The position numbers were made by a program, and so were the translations under genes. Below are positions 21,113-31,354 of a DNA stretch of 64,000 nucleotides, in pieces (position 1 is the first letter of the stretch; every line of letters begins with the position of its first letter). Source of the stretch: Paenarthrobacter nitroguajacolicus JCM 14115 (GTDB lineage Bacteria; Actinomycetota; Actinomycetes; Actinomycetales; Micrococcaceae); contig BBFS01000002.1 in NCBI GenBank assembly GCA_001313365.1, forward strand, positions 62,001-126,000, written 5' to 3'. The notes beneath the pieces were generated by a model, which searched no databases, was not told the origin of the DNA, and worked only from the letters and a program-made list of their open reading frames with translations.

Positions 21113-22598
21113 TTACAAAGGCAACGCCTCTGCCTCCGGTGTGCTGAGGCGGAATTCTTCGGCGGTGGGTTGTTCGGTGAATTCAACGAGTTCGACGTGG
21201 TGTTCCTTCAGTACTTCCAGGACCTGATGCGGGGGGGTGACCCGGAAGAATTCGCGGCGCAGGTTGACCTTGTTGACGCGCTGCTCAGCGAACGTCCGGT
21301 GCAGCATTGCCTCGGTGGCGAGGGCATCGTCGGAGTAAAAGAGCGCGTGTACATCGAATCGGAACGGTACGGACGCATCTCCGAGTTCGTTGACTCGGTC
21401 CATGGGCTCCAACCGGCGGGTCATGCCGATCTTGACCATGTTTTCCCCCCCGAAAGCGCCGATGTTGGAGATGACGTATACGTACCCGGCGCGGATGTTC
21501 GCTGCGCGGCGTTCCACGTCGGCGAGGGCGAGTTCGTCTTCAGCGATTTTGGCGCGCATTCGTTCGGCGCCTTCGAGGTCGCCGTTGGCTATGAGTGCGT
21601 CCAGGGTTGCCTGGTGCATGGCCCGTTCCTTGGCGAGCTTTTGCCGGGCGGCGGCGAGTTCCGCTTCGGCTTTCTTCTGCTCACGCAGATCTTCGCGTCG
21701 GGCGCGCTCCAGTTCCTTCTCCGCAGCAAGGGCTTGGAGGTGTTCTGCGGCGAGCACCATTTCCTGGATGCGCAGGTGGTGATAGGTCTCGTCGACTCGT
21801 AGGTTGATCATGGTGCCTTGGCGTTCGATCTGTTCTTTCGCCTTGGTCAGGCGCGCCGTCGCGGTTGCCAGGTTTCCAGCTTTGACCGTTTTCACGCAGT
21901 TCTCGGCTTCGGCGTTATAGGCACGCAGCATGATGGTCGACATCTGGTTGACGAACTTCATGCCCTGCTTCGCGGAGTTGTTAAACGTGAAGTTCGACGT
22001 CGCGTGGATGGCTTGCTTTGCCCTGGCCATCTCCTTGTATTGGGCACGGACGGAATCCAGTCTGGCCGCCAAGTGAGCGGAGTGTTCTGCGGGGGGGTGG
22101 TCGAAGTCAAAGACACCGACCTCTTGCAGCGCCGCCGACGCACGAGCTGTCACCAGCTGGCCTTCGGCTTCGGCAAGTTCAGAACGCAGGGCTTGCAACT
22201 GAGACTGAAGCTGCTGGTTTTCCGATGCCCAATCCCTGCGTTCGTTCTCAGCAGTGCGGCGAAGCTCATCCCGGCTGGCTTCTATCTGGTCGAACTCAAG
22301 CAGGCCACGCTCATCCAGGATCCTTTGCAGCCGCTCCACATCGGCAAGGGCTGTCTCGGCCGTCTTCTTGGCACCGAAGAATCCGACCTTGCGCGCACCT
22401 CCTGTGCGTATCTGATTCAGCTCGGGCTGTTGCTGGAACTGATGCTGAGCCTGGACAGGAACCTGGGGGGGAGCGCTCGGCATAGGTGCCGACTGTGCCG
22501 GCTGAACAGGCTGGACGTGATCAGTCCAACGCATGCCATCCCAGTAGCGGACAAGGCAGAGCCTTGAGGTCGGTGTACCAGCCGGCGGGAACGCTCAC
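21113..22598 (-). CDS. DUF2510-DUF4041-GIY-YIG (T5orf172-type) protein
   Basis: About 490 residues. The N-terminus, in two frames, gives VSVPAGWYTD and then VRYWDGMRWTDHVQP, the DUF2510 motif, followed by a Gln/Pro linker. DUF4041 is a long coiled coil with KKTAETALADVERLQRILDE and MKFVNQMSTIMLRAYNAEAE. The C-terminal GIY-YIG-like domain reads AGYVYVISNIGAFG-ENMVKI, then GMTRRLEPMDRVNELGDASV and LHRTFAEQRVNKVNLRREFF. The likely start is GTG 22598; the break is near 22565. DUF4041 plus T5orf172 is common in phages and defence islands, but the function is unknown. A host nuclease or signalling role at DNA breaks is a guess. Confidence 0.75.
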
Positions 22599-22623
22599 AG
22601 GGACCTATCGTCGTCGAAACATA

Positions 22624-22650
22624 AACTGCTGGGTTCATCACCCAGCAGTT
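22624..22650. terminator. Hairpin upstream of the DUF4041 gene
   Basis: AACTGCTGGGT and ACCCAGCAGTT form an 11-bp stem with a five-base loop. There is no strong T run. It is upstream of the minus-strand GTG start at 22598, so an attenuator or a terminator of an unseen upstream transcript is possible. Confidence 0.45.
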
Positions 22651-23171
22651 CAGATCAACATGCCTAGCTCCCCCAAGATGATCTTGCCCTACCCCCCACC
22701 AGAAACTCGAACAACCGGCCAAATCATTTCGCGCCATCGGGACCAGACACAACACAGACTGACACCGCAGTACCTGATTATCACGGATGCCTACACCTAG
22801 TCCGATCGGTTTCCTCCACCACATGGCTGAGGCGTTGGCGACGCCACCACCGATAAAGCAGCGCCGCAAGGTAAACGCTGCGGGCGTCATGGCGCTGCGT
22901 CGAGCACTGTTCATGAACGACCAGAAGCAACAACGCTGTTTGTCATTCTGATATCCCGCTCATCGCTGGATGGGCCTCCGCGCAACCTGGGCGCTGACAT
23001 GCCAGCGCCCAGGTTCCGCTTGGCACTCCCATGGCACTTGGCCCCCTTCCGAACTTTCCGGACCTGCCCCCGGGTCCCACGTGGCACTCCAAACCCCCGA
23101 CCAGCTAATGGTCCCCTATCAAAACGGCCCACAAGACCAAAGACACAACGCACGCACAAAGGAACAGGACA
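22651..23171. other. Stretch without a supported gene
   Basis: About 520 bases between two divergent genes. It must hold their promoters, but no clear -35/-10 pair or operator was recognised. Confidence 0.35.
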
Positions 23172-24213
23172 ATGAATGCGCTCACCATCAAAGACCCGGC
23201 AGACCTGCTCAGCTTCATCGGGCACACGTTAGTTCTGGCCAAAGGAAAGCCTCGTCTGCATCACCCTGGACAAAGGCAAGGTCGGCGCCACCCTCCGCAT
23301 CGATCTACCCCCCCGCCAACCAGGAACAGAAATCCCTTACGCCCGGACGGTCAGCAGCTATCTCACCAGCGACACCAGCGCGACGAGCATCGTCTTCGCC
23401 CTCTACACCTCACACTACTGCGAACCCGGCCAGCCCAAACCACACGCAGCAACCATCGCCGCACTCACCGGAGTCCTCGCCGAAAACGGCATCACCATCC
23501 GTGACGGAATCTTCGTCGACGACAACACCTACTCCCCCCCTACGACAGCGAACCCGGACAAGACATCAGCCTGCCCCCCCTCAGCACCACCGAATACAGC
23601 CGCGTCAACGCCGAATTCATCTACCGCGGCAGCACCATCGAACCCACCAACCAAATCGTCCTCCCTGCGCCAGCCCAGGAAGCAGACCACGCCATCGCCG
23701 TCGAAAACCTCATGAACACCATCCGAGCCCAGGCGCCGCGACAAGCTGCGGAACAAGCCAGACAACTCTGGACGACGATGCTGGAATGCAACGACTTCCC
23801 CACAGACACCGAGTGCGCCACCCTCATCGCGAACTTCCAATTCCCCCCACATCCGCGACCGGCTCATGGCCGACATCCCCGGCATCGACGAACCACCCCA
23901 ACACATCCTCTTCGCCCAAACCCAGACCGCGCCAAAATGGTCACGTGTCGAATGGGCGCAACAACTCCTCCTCCACGCCTACACACGGACCAGCCCACAA
24001 CACGCGGCACCCATCCTCACCACCATTGGCTACATCAGCTGGTGGGAAGGCAGGGGGGGGTCCAAAGCACACCAATACATGCAACTCGCCCTAGACACGG
24101 ACCCCGGCTACCGCTTCGCACGTCTCACCGATCAGATGCTCGGAGCCGGCATCATCGCCGGCTGGAACACCAACAAAAACACCGCCTACAAAACCCGGCT
24201 CGACATGCCCTGA
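23172..24213 (+). CDS. DUF4192 family protein
   Basis: About 345 residues. MNALTIKDPADLLSFIGHTL is the diagnostic DUF4192 opening, followed by PKESLVCITLDKGKVGATLR (after a break near 23240). Further blocks are ARTVSSYLTSDTSATSIVFA, VLAENGITIRDGIFVDDNTY and RVNAEFIYRGS. The helical C-terminal half has TTIGYISWWEGRG-SKAHQY and ALDTDPGYRFARLTDQML. The second half looks like a TPR-like helical region. An eight-G run at 24054-24061 adds one Gly. The family is restricted to Actinobacteria and has no assigned reaction. Neighbours give no clue. Confidence 0.8.
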
Positions 24214-24372
24214 AGGGAACAGCCGACCGATGATGCCTGTTGGGGTATCGGGCTAGGGCTGGGCCTCTACACGGTGCCGTGTCCAAGCCCTGGCACCGTC
24301 CGGGAGATTGAGTTCATGGATCGGAGCGCGGAAGCGCAATCAGTCCACCCGCTACTGGCGCGAAAAGCCTGG

Positions 24373-24594
24373 CTAGTGATCGATGCCGATGTGATCCTCT
24401 GGCTCAAGTGCCCACGCAACGCGATGGAGAATCGTTGCAACGCGCCCGCGCAGGGCATCCAACCAAGGATGTGACGATCCTTCGTGGACAGGGACGACAG
24501 GGGCGTGTGGAAGAGCGCTGTTTGCCGTTTCCAGAGCGCTTTGCGCCGCTTCCTGTCGCGCGAGCAGAAGAGCGAGCGGGTAGTAGCTGTTCAT
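24373..24594 (-). CDS. Small hypothetical protein, 73 aa
   Basis: Starts MNSYYPLALLLARQEAAQSA and ends VAWALEPEDHIGIDH. I do not recognise it. The case for it being real is a strong AGGAG seven bases before the ATG and uninterrupted coding. It lies just downstream of the APC permease (24682) on the same strand, 87 bases away, so it may share its transcript. To its left, an inverted repeat ACGGTGCC/GGCACCGT at 24271-24299 may be a terminator shared with the DUF4192 gene. Confidence 0.5.
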   Translation of the reverse strand: MNSYYPLALLLARQEAAQSALETANSALPHAPVVPVHEGSSHPWLDALRGRVATILHRVAWALEPEDHIGIDH

Positions 24595-24681
24595 TGGGAT
24601 TCTCCTAACATTGGCAGCAGCGAGCGACCGTGGCGATTCGCTTGGGGGAAAGAGAAGAAGGCGGAAAGGTCCCGATGCGGA

Positions 24682-26153
24682 TCAGTCGACATTCTGCCGG
24701 CCCAGCCTCGCATAAACGTTGGGACGCTTGGATCGGAGGAAGAGCGCGTAAAAGATGCCGCCGAAGAACAGGGCGAAGGTAAAGCTCATGAAGATCACAG
24801 TGAGCAGGGCTGAACCGCCGATCAGTTCAGGGTAGTTGGTGATAGCCAGGTACGTAATGACGCCGAGGAAAATGACACTGACCAGTGGAGCTATGATGCT
24901 CTTCCAAATAGATTCAGGTGCAAAGCTGCGGCGCCGCAGGAAGTAAACGAGCACAGCAAAACTCGTAATGAACATCAGGAGCAGCACTGCAAAAGTACCG
25001 CTTCCGCTGGCAATTGGATAAAGGACATCAGGCGCTACGCCCAGAATTGTGAAGACGACCGTAGCGGCACCCCCCCAGATAACTCCGACGGCCAGTGCTG
25101 AAACGAACGGTGACTTGTGCTTGGGATGCACCCGCCCAAGAACCGTTGGCAACGCGTGATCTCGCGCCAATGCAAAGCTGTACCGCGCCGCGATGTTCTG
25201 GATCGACAACATACACGCGAGTACCGACGTAATGAGCAGCACCACAGCAATATCCGCAAAGATCTTCCCAACCAGAGCTGCAACGCGTCGTTGAAGAGGT
25301 TCACAGTATTGGACTCCGCCGCGGCCTGTACGTTGTCAGGGCCCAGGAAAGCAATGAACGCCCACGCCGCAAGGGCATAGAAGAGCCCAATGCCGACGAC
25401 CGCGATGTAGGTCGCCCTGGGTATGGTCCGGTCAGGGTTCTTGACCTCATCGCGATAAATAACGGTCGCTTCAAATCCGAAGAAGTTCCCGACGGCGAAA
25501 AGCAGCGCCAGGCCCAGAGTTGCATCCCCCCCCAGGGAGGGAAGGGCAAAGACCGCTCCCTGAACTGCCTCCATCCCGTTGGCTGAGAAGGACGCGATGT
25601 CAAACACCACCACCACGGCCACTTCCAAGAGCATGACGACAGTGAGCACCTTCGCCGAGAGATCGATGCGGTTATACGCAAGGAGTGTGGTCACAGCGAT
25701 AATGCCTAGCGCGTACCAATACCAAGGGACATCCGGGCCATTCAGGGAATTCATGACGAAACCGTTAAGGGTCACACCGAAGAACGAAGGTGCAAAGAAT
25801 CCGATGAACATGTAGCCAAACAGCGCAAGAAAGGCGCCTCCAAGACCAGCAGGCTTTCCCAAGCCGGCCGTAACGAAGGAGTAGAAGCCGCCAGGTCCCT
25901 TGACGCTCCGGCTCATCTTCACAAAGCCCACAGAGAACATCAGCAACATCAGAGTTATAAGGACATAGATAGCTGGGGGCGGTCTGGCCGCTGAACATCA
26001 GGAGAACGGGGGGAGAGTTCCCGCCACGGTGGCCAGAGGTGACGAGAATGCCAGCACGTTCATCACAAGTTCCCCCACCCCCATGTTGCCGCTGAGTCGG
26101 GTTTCCTGGGCATGGCGCGTCGCCTGAGGAGCGTCAATTGTCTTGTGTTGCAT
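24682..26153 (-). CDS. APC-family amino acid permease, copy 1
   Basis: About 490 residues with twelve predicted membrane helices. It opens MQHKTIDAPQATRHAQETRL and reads SGNMGVGELVMNVLAFSSPL in helix 1. GGFYSFVTAGLGKPAGLGGA, FGFEATVIYRDEVKNPDRTI and SVLACMLSIQNIAARYSFAL are the consensus loops of APC transporters of the ethanolamine/amino-acid type. The C-terminus is SKRPNVYARLGRQNVD. Breaks lie near 26085, 26000, 25980 and 25265. It is closely similar to the permease at 35998-37472. A regulon palindrome lies 63 bases before its start. The substrate is probably an amine or amino acid. Confidence 0.85.
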
Positions 26154-26215
26154 GTAGGCCTCGTCACTTGGTTATGAGTTCCGAATCACAGTATCGATGG
26201 CCGGCGTCGCGCCCT

Positions 26216-26232
26216 TGTGCCACCTTGGGACA
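26216..26232. promoter_or_regulatory. Regulon palindrome site 1 (TGTGCCA-CCT-TGGGACA)
   Basis: 17-bp inverted repeat fitting TGTnnCA-N3-TGnnACA, 63 bases upstream of the APC permease start. One of seven such sites found in this block; see the finding on the shared palindrome. Confidence 0.6.
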
Positions 26233-26290
26233 CCTTCCAGTGGATGCCCCCAGCGAGACCGGGTAGGCCGTACTATTGCCGCATGTGGAG

Positions 26291-26958
26291 CTAGACGGCA
26301 CTTCGGATTTCGGCGTTGATCTCGACGATGGAAAGGGTCAGGGCCACGGCCCGGTCAGTCAGCAGAGAAAGTTCCTGGTCCCCCCCGCCGCTCCGACCGG
26401 CCCATCGACCAACACCGTCAAGCAAGGTGAGTATCTGTTGGACGGTAGAGGCCGAGAGCTTGAGCCCCATCTCATCGGCTGCAGCAATGAACATGTCCTG
26501 GTGGAGACTGGTCCAAAGGTCGGCCTCTGCGCGGACCTCGTCCTTTAGAAAGCGTGCCACCTTGTCCGTAGCGACCAGTAGGTCCCATATATTCGGTTCG
26601 GGCCTTTGCAGTTGCTGAGCCAGGTGGCCTTGGACAAGCGCAGCCCAGTACTCCTCGGCAGACGTCGCTTCTCGGCCCCAGCCAGAAGGTCATAAGCAAA
26701 GGCATGCGTAAACCACCGAAGCGACTCCGCCACGATCTCGTCTTTTCCCCCCCGGGAAGCTCGAGTAGATGCTGGGTGCTTGCATACCCACCTCCCTGGC
26801 TAGGTGCGCAGGCTGACTGACTCAAAACCGCGGGTCGCAGCGAGTTGCAGGAAGCCCGCCACGATTCGGCGCCGGGTCGGAGTCTGCATTGACCAATCAC
26901 GCCCTGACAGGAATTTTCTGACAGCGGCATTAGCTTGCAGTCGCGGCGACTCGCTCAC
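26291..26958 (-). CDS. TetR-family regulator, paralogue 1
   Basis: About 220 residues. From the GTG at 26958 it reads SESPRLQANAAVRKFLSGRD, TRRRIVAGFLQLAATRGFES and VSLRT. After a break near 26805 come LAREVGMQAPSIYSSFPGG and, after another near 26750, DEIVAESLRWFTHAFAYDLL, completing the helix-turn-helix. The ligand domain has NIWDLLVATDKVARF-like sequence and DLWTSLHQDMFIAAADEMGL. It is clearly related to the TetR at 57159-57824 (SLWDLLVATD-type block, ESLRW). A GCTAACGA/TCGTTAGC palindrome lies 41 bases upstream and is its likely operator. Confidence 0.75.
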
Positions 26959-26998
26959 ATCACCCACCCCGTTGATCGACAGTGACGACTCCAGCTTA

Positions 26999-27018
26999 GC
27001 TAACGAACACTCGTTAGC
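26999..27018. promoter_or_regulatory. TetR operator GCTAACGAACACTCGTTAGC
   Basis: Perfect 8-bp arms around four bases, upstream of the TetR start and overlapping the stop codon of the PxpB-like gene. A near-identical palindrome precedes the related TetR gene at 57047-57066, which supports recognition by this TetR pair. Confidence 0.7.
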
Positions 27019-27680
27019 ATAGAGGAAGAATCCAACCGTCCTCTCAGCCACATATGATCGCCCATTCGCAGGAGCGCGGCAGTTCCGACCGATCTCTCGG
27101 TCACCCGCCCGATGATAAGTTCGTCTGAATAGGCTGCGCGACTGGCAATGGTCAGGCCCGCACCAGATAGGGTCAGCGACCCTGGAGGCACAGCCCGTTT
27201 GGATCTGCTCGCCTGAAGTGTTTGGAGGCCACTGTCCGACCACGGCAATTCGAGGAGCGCAGACGCCCCGGGCTCCGAGAACATTCTCACAGTGTGTCTA
27301 CTTCGGCAGATCCGCCTGATCAGGGTGCTTTCCGACGTACCTAAAAGGACGCCTGCCACAGCCAGATCCGGTCCCGCCGGACCTCCAAACGTGATCGGCA
27401 AGATGTGCGTTGATGGACGATGCTCGCCATGGTCATAGGTGACCGTTGAATAGGCAGCCGCTAGGAAAGCCTCGAGGTCCTTCGCACCTATGGAACGCTC
27501 GTCGTAGTCGAGAAGGACGCCATCTTTCATCTTCTTAAAACCATTGATTGCGACTGATTCAAGAGACTGGACGGCCTCCATGAATGCTTCTACGTATGGA
27601 CCAGGAACAGCCGGCGCCAGTATCTCCACCAGCAGCTTTCCAGGTTCACAGGCAATGAAAGCCAAATCTTGGAGACTCAC
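27000..27680 (-). CDS. PxpB/KipI-like carboxyltransferase-domain protein, no partner subunit
   Basis: About 227 residues, GTG start 27680. LLVEILAPAVPGPYVEAF and KMKDGVLLDYDERSIGAKDL resemble the first half of PxpB. THILPITFGGPAGPDLAVAG matches the conserved PV-YGG-GPDL block, but reads TFGG. The second half, SRHTVRMFSEPGASALLELP and AVPPGSLTLSGAGLTIASRA, keeps the VPPGS motif. PxpB normally works with PxpA and PxpC in 5-oxoproline hydrolysis, or as KipI. Neither partner is adjacent, so the role is open. It may be a divergent member tied to this cluster. Confidence 0.65.
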   Translation of the reverse strand: MSLQDLAFIACEPGKLLVEILAPAVPGPYVEAFMEAVQSLESVAINGFKKMKDGVLLDYDERSIGAKDLEAFLAAAYSTVTYDHGEHRPSTHILPITFGGPAGPDLAVAGVLLGTSESTLIRRICRSRHTVRMFSEPGASALLELPWSDSGLQTLQASRSKRAVPPGSLTLSGAGLTIASRAAYSDELIIGRVTERSVGTAALLRMGDHMWLRGRLDSSSMLTSVR

Positions 27681-27775
27681 GACGCCCTCAGTTCTCCTGC
27701 GAAAGGAAAGAAAGCGGGCCGTAGCGCTTGAACACAGTGCCAGGAACAAGCGCTACGGACCGCAGCTTGGAGGGT

Positions 27776-27982
27776 CTAGATGCCCCGAATCGGCCACGGC
27801 CACGCATCACTCGTATCGCGGCCCTCCGACATTTCCTGAAGGAGTCGATGTACAGTTCCGCCAGACCGCTTTAGTGCATGGTCGCTGCGCTCTCCGGAAT
27901 CCGTCTCACTGGAGTGAGGTGAGGTTCGCAGCCACTCAACGTGGCGTCCTTGTGCGAGCTTCCTGTTCATCATCGGGATCAA
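27776..27982 (-). CDS. Small hypothetical protein, about 65 aa
   Basis: Reads MMNRKLAQGRHVEWLRTSPH from the ATG pair near 27973 and ends DTSDAWPWPIRGI. I do not recognise it. Support is moderate: it lies between a regulon palindrome (28045-28061) and the PxpB-like gene on the same strand, with an AAGG ribosome site. It is short and hydrophilic with several charged residues. Confidence 0.4.
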   Translation of the reverse strand: MIPMMNRKLAQGRHVEWLRTSPHSSETDSGERSDHALKRSGGTVHRLLQEMSEGRDTSDAWPWPIRGI

Positions 27983-28044
27983 CCTTAAGAATTAGTTGTG
28001 CCTTTTGGTCAATTCCAGTTTGGGTTCCTGCAGACCTTTCCATC

Positions 28045-28061
28045 CGTGTCAGTTTGAGACA
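28045..28061. promoter_or_regulatory. Regulon palindrome site 2 (CGTGTCA-GTT-TGAGACA)
   Basis: Fits TGTnnCA-N3-TGnnACA with one mismatch at the first base. It lies about 63-72 bases before the small protein and upstream of the PxpB-like gene. Confidence 0.5.
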
Positions 28062-28083
28062 CCGCACACTAGAATTCCCGGAC

Positions 28084-28281
28084 TCAACGCGAACTGATAC
28101 TGACAACAAAGATGAAGATCCCGGACGCAGCAATCAGAAGCGCCGCTGCACGAGGCGGGACGCTGTGGACACCTCGCATTGTTGCTGTAGCCCGGGGCTG
28201 CGGGCCAGGCTTGGCCAAGTGGTCGCCAACCAAACGCAACCCGGCAGCCACTAGAACCAGGAAGACCCCAAAGTACTCCAT
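28084..28281 (-). CDS. Small membrane protein, 65 aa
   Basis: Begins MEYFGVFLVLVAAGLRLVGD, one membrane helix, then a basic stretch, and ends AALLIAASGIFIFVVSISSR, a second helix. The start ATG is two bases from the stop of the fused FAD/Fe-S oxidoreductase, so it is almost surely co-translated with it. It could anchor the soluble oxidoreductase to the membrane or link it to the quinone pool. No family is recognised. Confidence 0.55.
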   Translation of the reverse strand: MEYFGVFLVLVAAGLRLVGDHLAKPGPQPRATATMRGVHSVPPRAAALLIAASGIFIFVVSISSR

Positions 28282-31229
28282 TCAGTCCGCCCATCGGGCG
28301 CTATACGGATCCAGCGCCACGGCCAGATGCTTGCTGGTGTATTCAGGGTCCACCTGCGAGACCTGCATGGCACAACTGAAACCGTCCGTAAGTACGAGTG
28401 CACCATCATCAGCCTGACCAATTGATGGAATGATCGAGTGCTCCGCAACTTTCATCGACACGTCAAAGTGCTCTGCCTCGAAACCGAAGTTGCCGGCCAC
28501 ACCACAGCACGAGGACGATTCCACCAGGTTGGAAACTCCCCAGGCTTCCAGGACCCGTTTCTGGCGCCGAACCGAACACGGCATGCTCGTGGCAGTGCGT
28601 TTGCAATACTGCTGATTCGGGCGGCAGGGCCTTCGGTTTCCATCCTCGCGTAACGGCCTCGTCCACGGCGACGGCGAAGGATCGAACTCTGGCCGCGACC
28701 CTCGCAGCAGCGTCGCCTCCTACCAGTTTCGGACCTTCGTCCCGGATGGTGGCAGCGCAACTGGGTTCAAGGACAACAATGTCCCGGTCCGTGCCGTCGT
28801 CGAGCTTGCTGATTAACTGAGCCAACCGCCGTCGGGCCCCTTCGCGCTGCCCGGTGGAGATCCACGTCAGACCGCAGCAGGCGTCCGGCGTACAGCTACA
28901 GATTTGCCTGTGTCACGGAGCACGCGGGCAGCAGCCGGAACCACCTCGGGCCTAAAGGCGCGGGTAAAGCTGTCGATGAACACCAGGATGTCGGCATTGT
29001 CCGCAAATTTTGCTTCCCGCAGCCGCTTCCGGATCCTGCCGTTCGCCGCAAAAGCCGGGAGTCGTCGTCGGGCACTGATGCCCAGCCACTCCCCCCCGCA
29101 AGCCTGAACGGCCGGAATGATGCTCCCAGGTTGGCCAGTGGCGCCACCCGCGTCAGCAACGGAAGCCACCGCGGCAGCCACCCAATGGAGTAATGCGTGA
29201 ACGGCCGGATCCGCCCACGATAGTACTCATCGACCAATTCTGATTTTGCCTCGGCAATGTCTACACCTGTGGGGGGGCAATCCGTGGAGCAGGCTTTGCA
29301 AGAGAGGCAAAGGTCCAGGGCCTCCCGGACTTCCGGGCTTGACCAGCCATCCTTGCTGCTGCCGTTTGCCCGGGTCAGTTCCTGCAGCACCCGCGCACGG
29401 CCACGGGTCGAATCCTTTTCATCCTTCGTGGCCCGATAACTGGGGGCACATAAACCCGCCGCTGGTGGAACGGCATCTGCCACTCCGATACAGGCGTGGG
29501 AGTTACCCACAAATGGACTGGAGACCTTCAGCAGTTCGCGATTTCCAGAGGAAAGCACGACGGCGGCACCCGGGTCTGCGGTCAGCCCACCGTGAGTGGG
29601 TCCAGGCTTGACGACACCTTCCAAGGCCAGCGAGGCAGCGAAGGGAACTGGATGAACGATGATCCGGGGTTGAGGATTTGTGCCGGATCCCAGAGGTGTT
29701 TGAAGGACCTGAAGATGCCGATCATCTCCCGGGAATACATGACTTCCAGCAATTCGCTGCGTGCCCTGCCGTCACCATGCTCGCCGGACAGCGAGCCACC
29801 ATGGGTCACCACCAGGTCAGCCGCGTCATGGGTGAAGTCACTGAAGACCTTACGTCCGGAGTCGCTGCGGAGGTCGTAGTCCAACCGCATGTGCACACAC
29901 CCCCCCGCTCCAAAGTGGCCGTACATGAGGGCGGTGTAGCCGTACCTTTTCACCAGTGGAAGAAGGTCCGCCAAGTAGTCGGCAAGCCGTTCAGGGGCCA
30001 CAGCAGAATCTTCCCAGCCCGGCCACGTTTGAACTCCGTCGATCCGCAGCGACGAGAGTCCGGCGCCGTCTTCACGTACCCGCCACAGCTTTCCTCGCTC
30101 AACAGGGTCAGTGACGATCCTGAAATCAACAACGCGCCCGTTCGCGCCGAGCTTGTCGGCCAGTTCCTGACAGGAAGTGTCGGCCAGCTGCAAAGTGTCG
30201 GCCGAAAACTCCACCATGAGGAAGGCACTCCCCCCCCAGGCAACGACTCAACGCTGGCCGCTCCTCGCCGGTGCCTCATGATGTCCACGATCGAAACATC
30301 CAGCCCCCCCTCGATGGCGCTCGGCTTGGCGGACAAAATGGTCATCACGTCACGCAGAATCAATGGTGTCGCGATATCCCAGGCAGAGCAGTGCGGTGGT
30401 GACGGGCTTCGGCACGAGGCCCACCTTTGCCCGCACGATGACAGCGCACGTACCTTCGCTGCCTGCCAATGCGGCGGCCACATCGAATCCGTGTTCCGGC
30501 AGCAGATGGCCCACGTGTACCCGGAAACCTGCCTGGGAATGGTCTGAAGTTCAACGCGTAGCCTGGCCATGTTCTTTGCGGCCAAAGCCTCCAGGCCCTC
30601 GGTAAGCTCCAGCGCACGAGCAACGGAATGGGTGTCTGATTCGTCAACAGCGCGGAGAAAACCACGCCCGGCCCTCAGGTAAGCGCCGTCAGCAGTGACA
30701 AGATCCACCTCCCGCACATGATGCGTCATGCGCCATAGGCCACAGAGTGATTTCCGCAGGCGTCATTGCCGATGGAACCACCGATGGTGGCCCGGGTCAG
30801 GAGGAAGGATCCGGTGCGAATGTCAGCGTCCCCGTCGTGGCCTTTTCAACGTGGGCGCGCAGCTCACCGAGGACAACCCCAGCGTCGGCCCAGACTGTTC
30901 TATCTTCGGCGTCGAGAGCCCCTACCGCATTCATGCGGCGGGAGAGATCCATCACCAAACCGTCGCCGATGGCGTTCCCTGCCATCGAGGTACCCCCCGC
31001 CGCGCGTCGTCATCGGCACTGCCAATGCCGAACATAGGCGCACGACTGTTCGTACGTCATCGACACTTTTGGGGGGAAAGCCACGGCGGCGGGTCTTACC
31101 CGATAATTCGATGCATCGTAGGAGTACTCAGACAGCCTTCGCGAAGAGTCGTCCACCTCGACGCCGTGATGCTCCAACCGGGCGAGCAACTGCCTCAGAG
31201 CCGTGTCGCCGTTGTCACCATGGGGGCAT
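28282..31229 (-). CDS. Fused FAD-linked oxidase / Fe-S (CCG-domain) oxidoreductase
   Basis: About 980 residues, D-lactate/glycolate dehydrogenase type. The ATG 31229 needs a C run of four rather than five to read MPHGDNGDTALRQLLARLEH. The FAD (PCMH) domain has TTRGGGTSMAGNAIGDGLVM and TIGGSIGNDACGNHSVAYG. The C-terminal oxidase part has MYGHFGAG-CVHMRLDYDL and THGGSLSGEHGDGRARSELL. Then come a ferredoxin-like cluster, LDLCLSCKACSTDCP-TGVD, and CCG domains with PDACCG-like sequence and ESSSCCGVAGNFGFE. It oxidises a 2-hydroxyacid and passes electrons to quinone. Many breaks: 31224, 31075, 30998, 30530, 30310, 30230, 29700, 29273, 29090 and 28880. A small membrane protein follows. Confidence 0.8.
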
Positions 31230-31306
31230 GGTTGCGTTCTCCATTCGTAGGTTTCGGGAAGAAGTGTAAGCAGCCGCGGTATTCCCTGGATTGTGCCAAA
31301 ACAGAA

Positions 31307-31336
31307 CGGGCACAGCGGATAAACCCGCTGTGCCCG
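31307..31336. terminator. Terminator of the sugar ABC operon
   Basis: CGGGCACAGCGG and CCGCTGTGCCCG form a perfect 12-bp stem with a six-base loop, 18 bases past the stop of the binding-protein gene (31355, minus strand). The minus strand then continues into a T-rich stretch (TTCTGTTTTGG). Confidence 0.75.
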
Positions 31337-31354
31337 CTTGACTGATCTCGCTGC

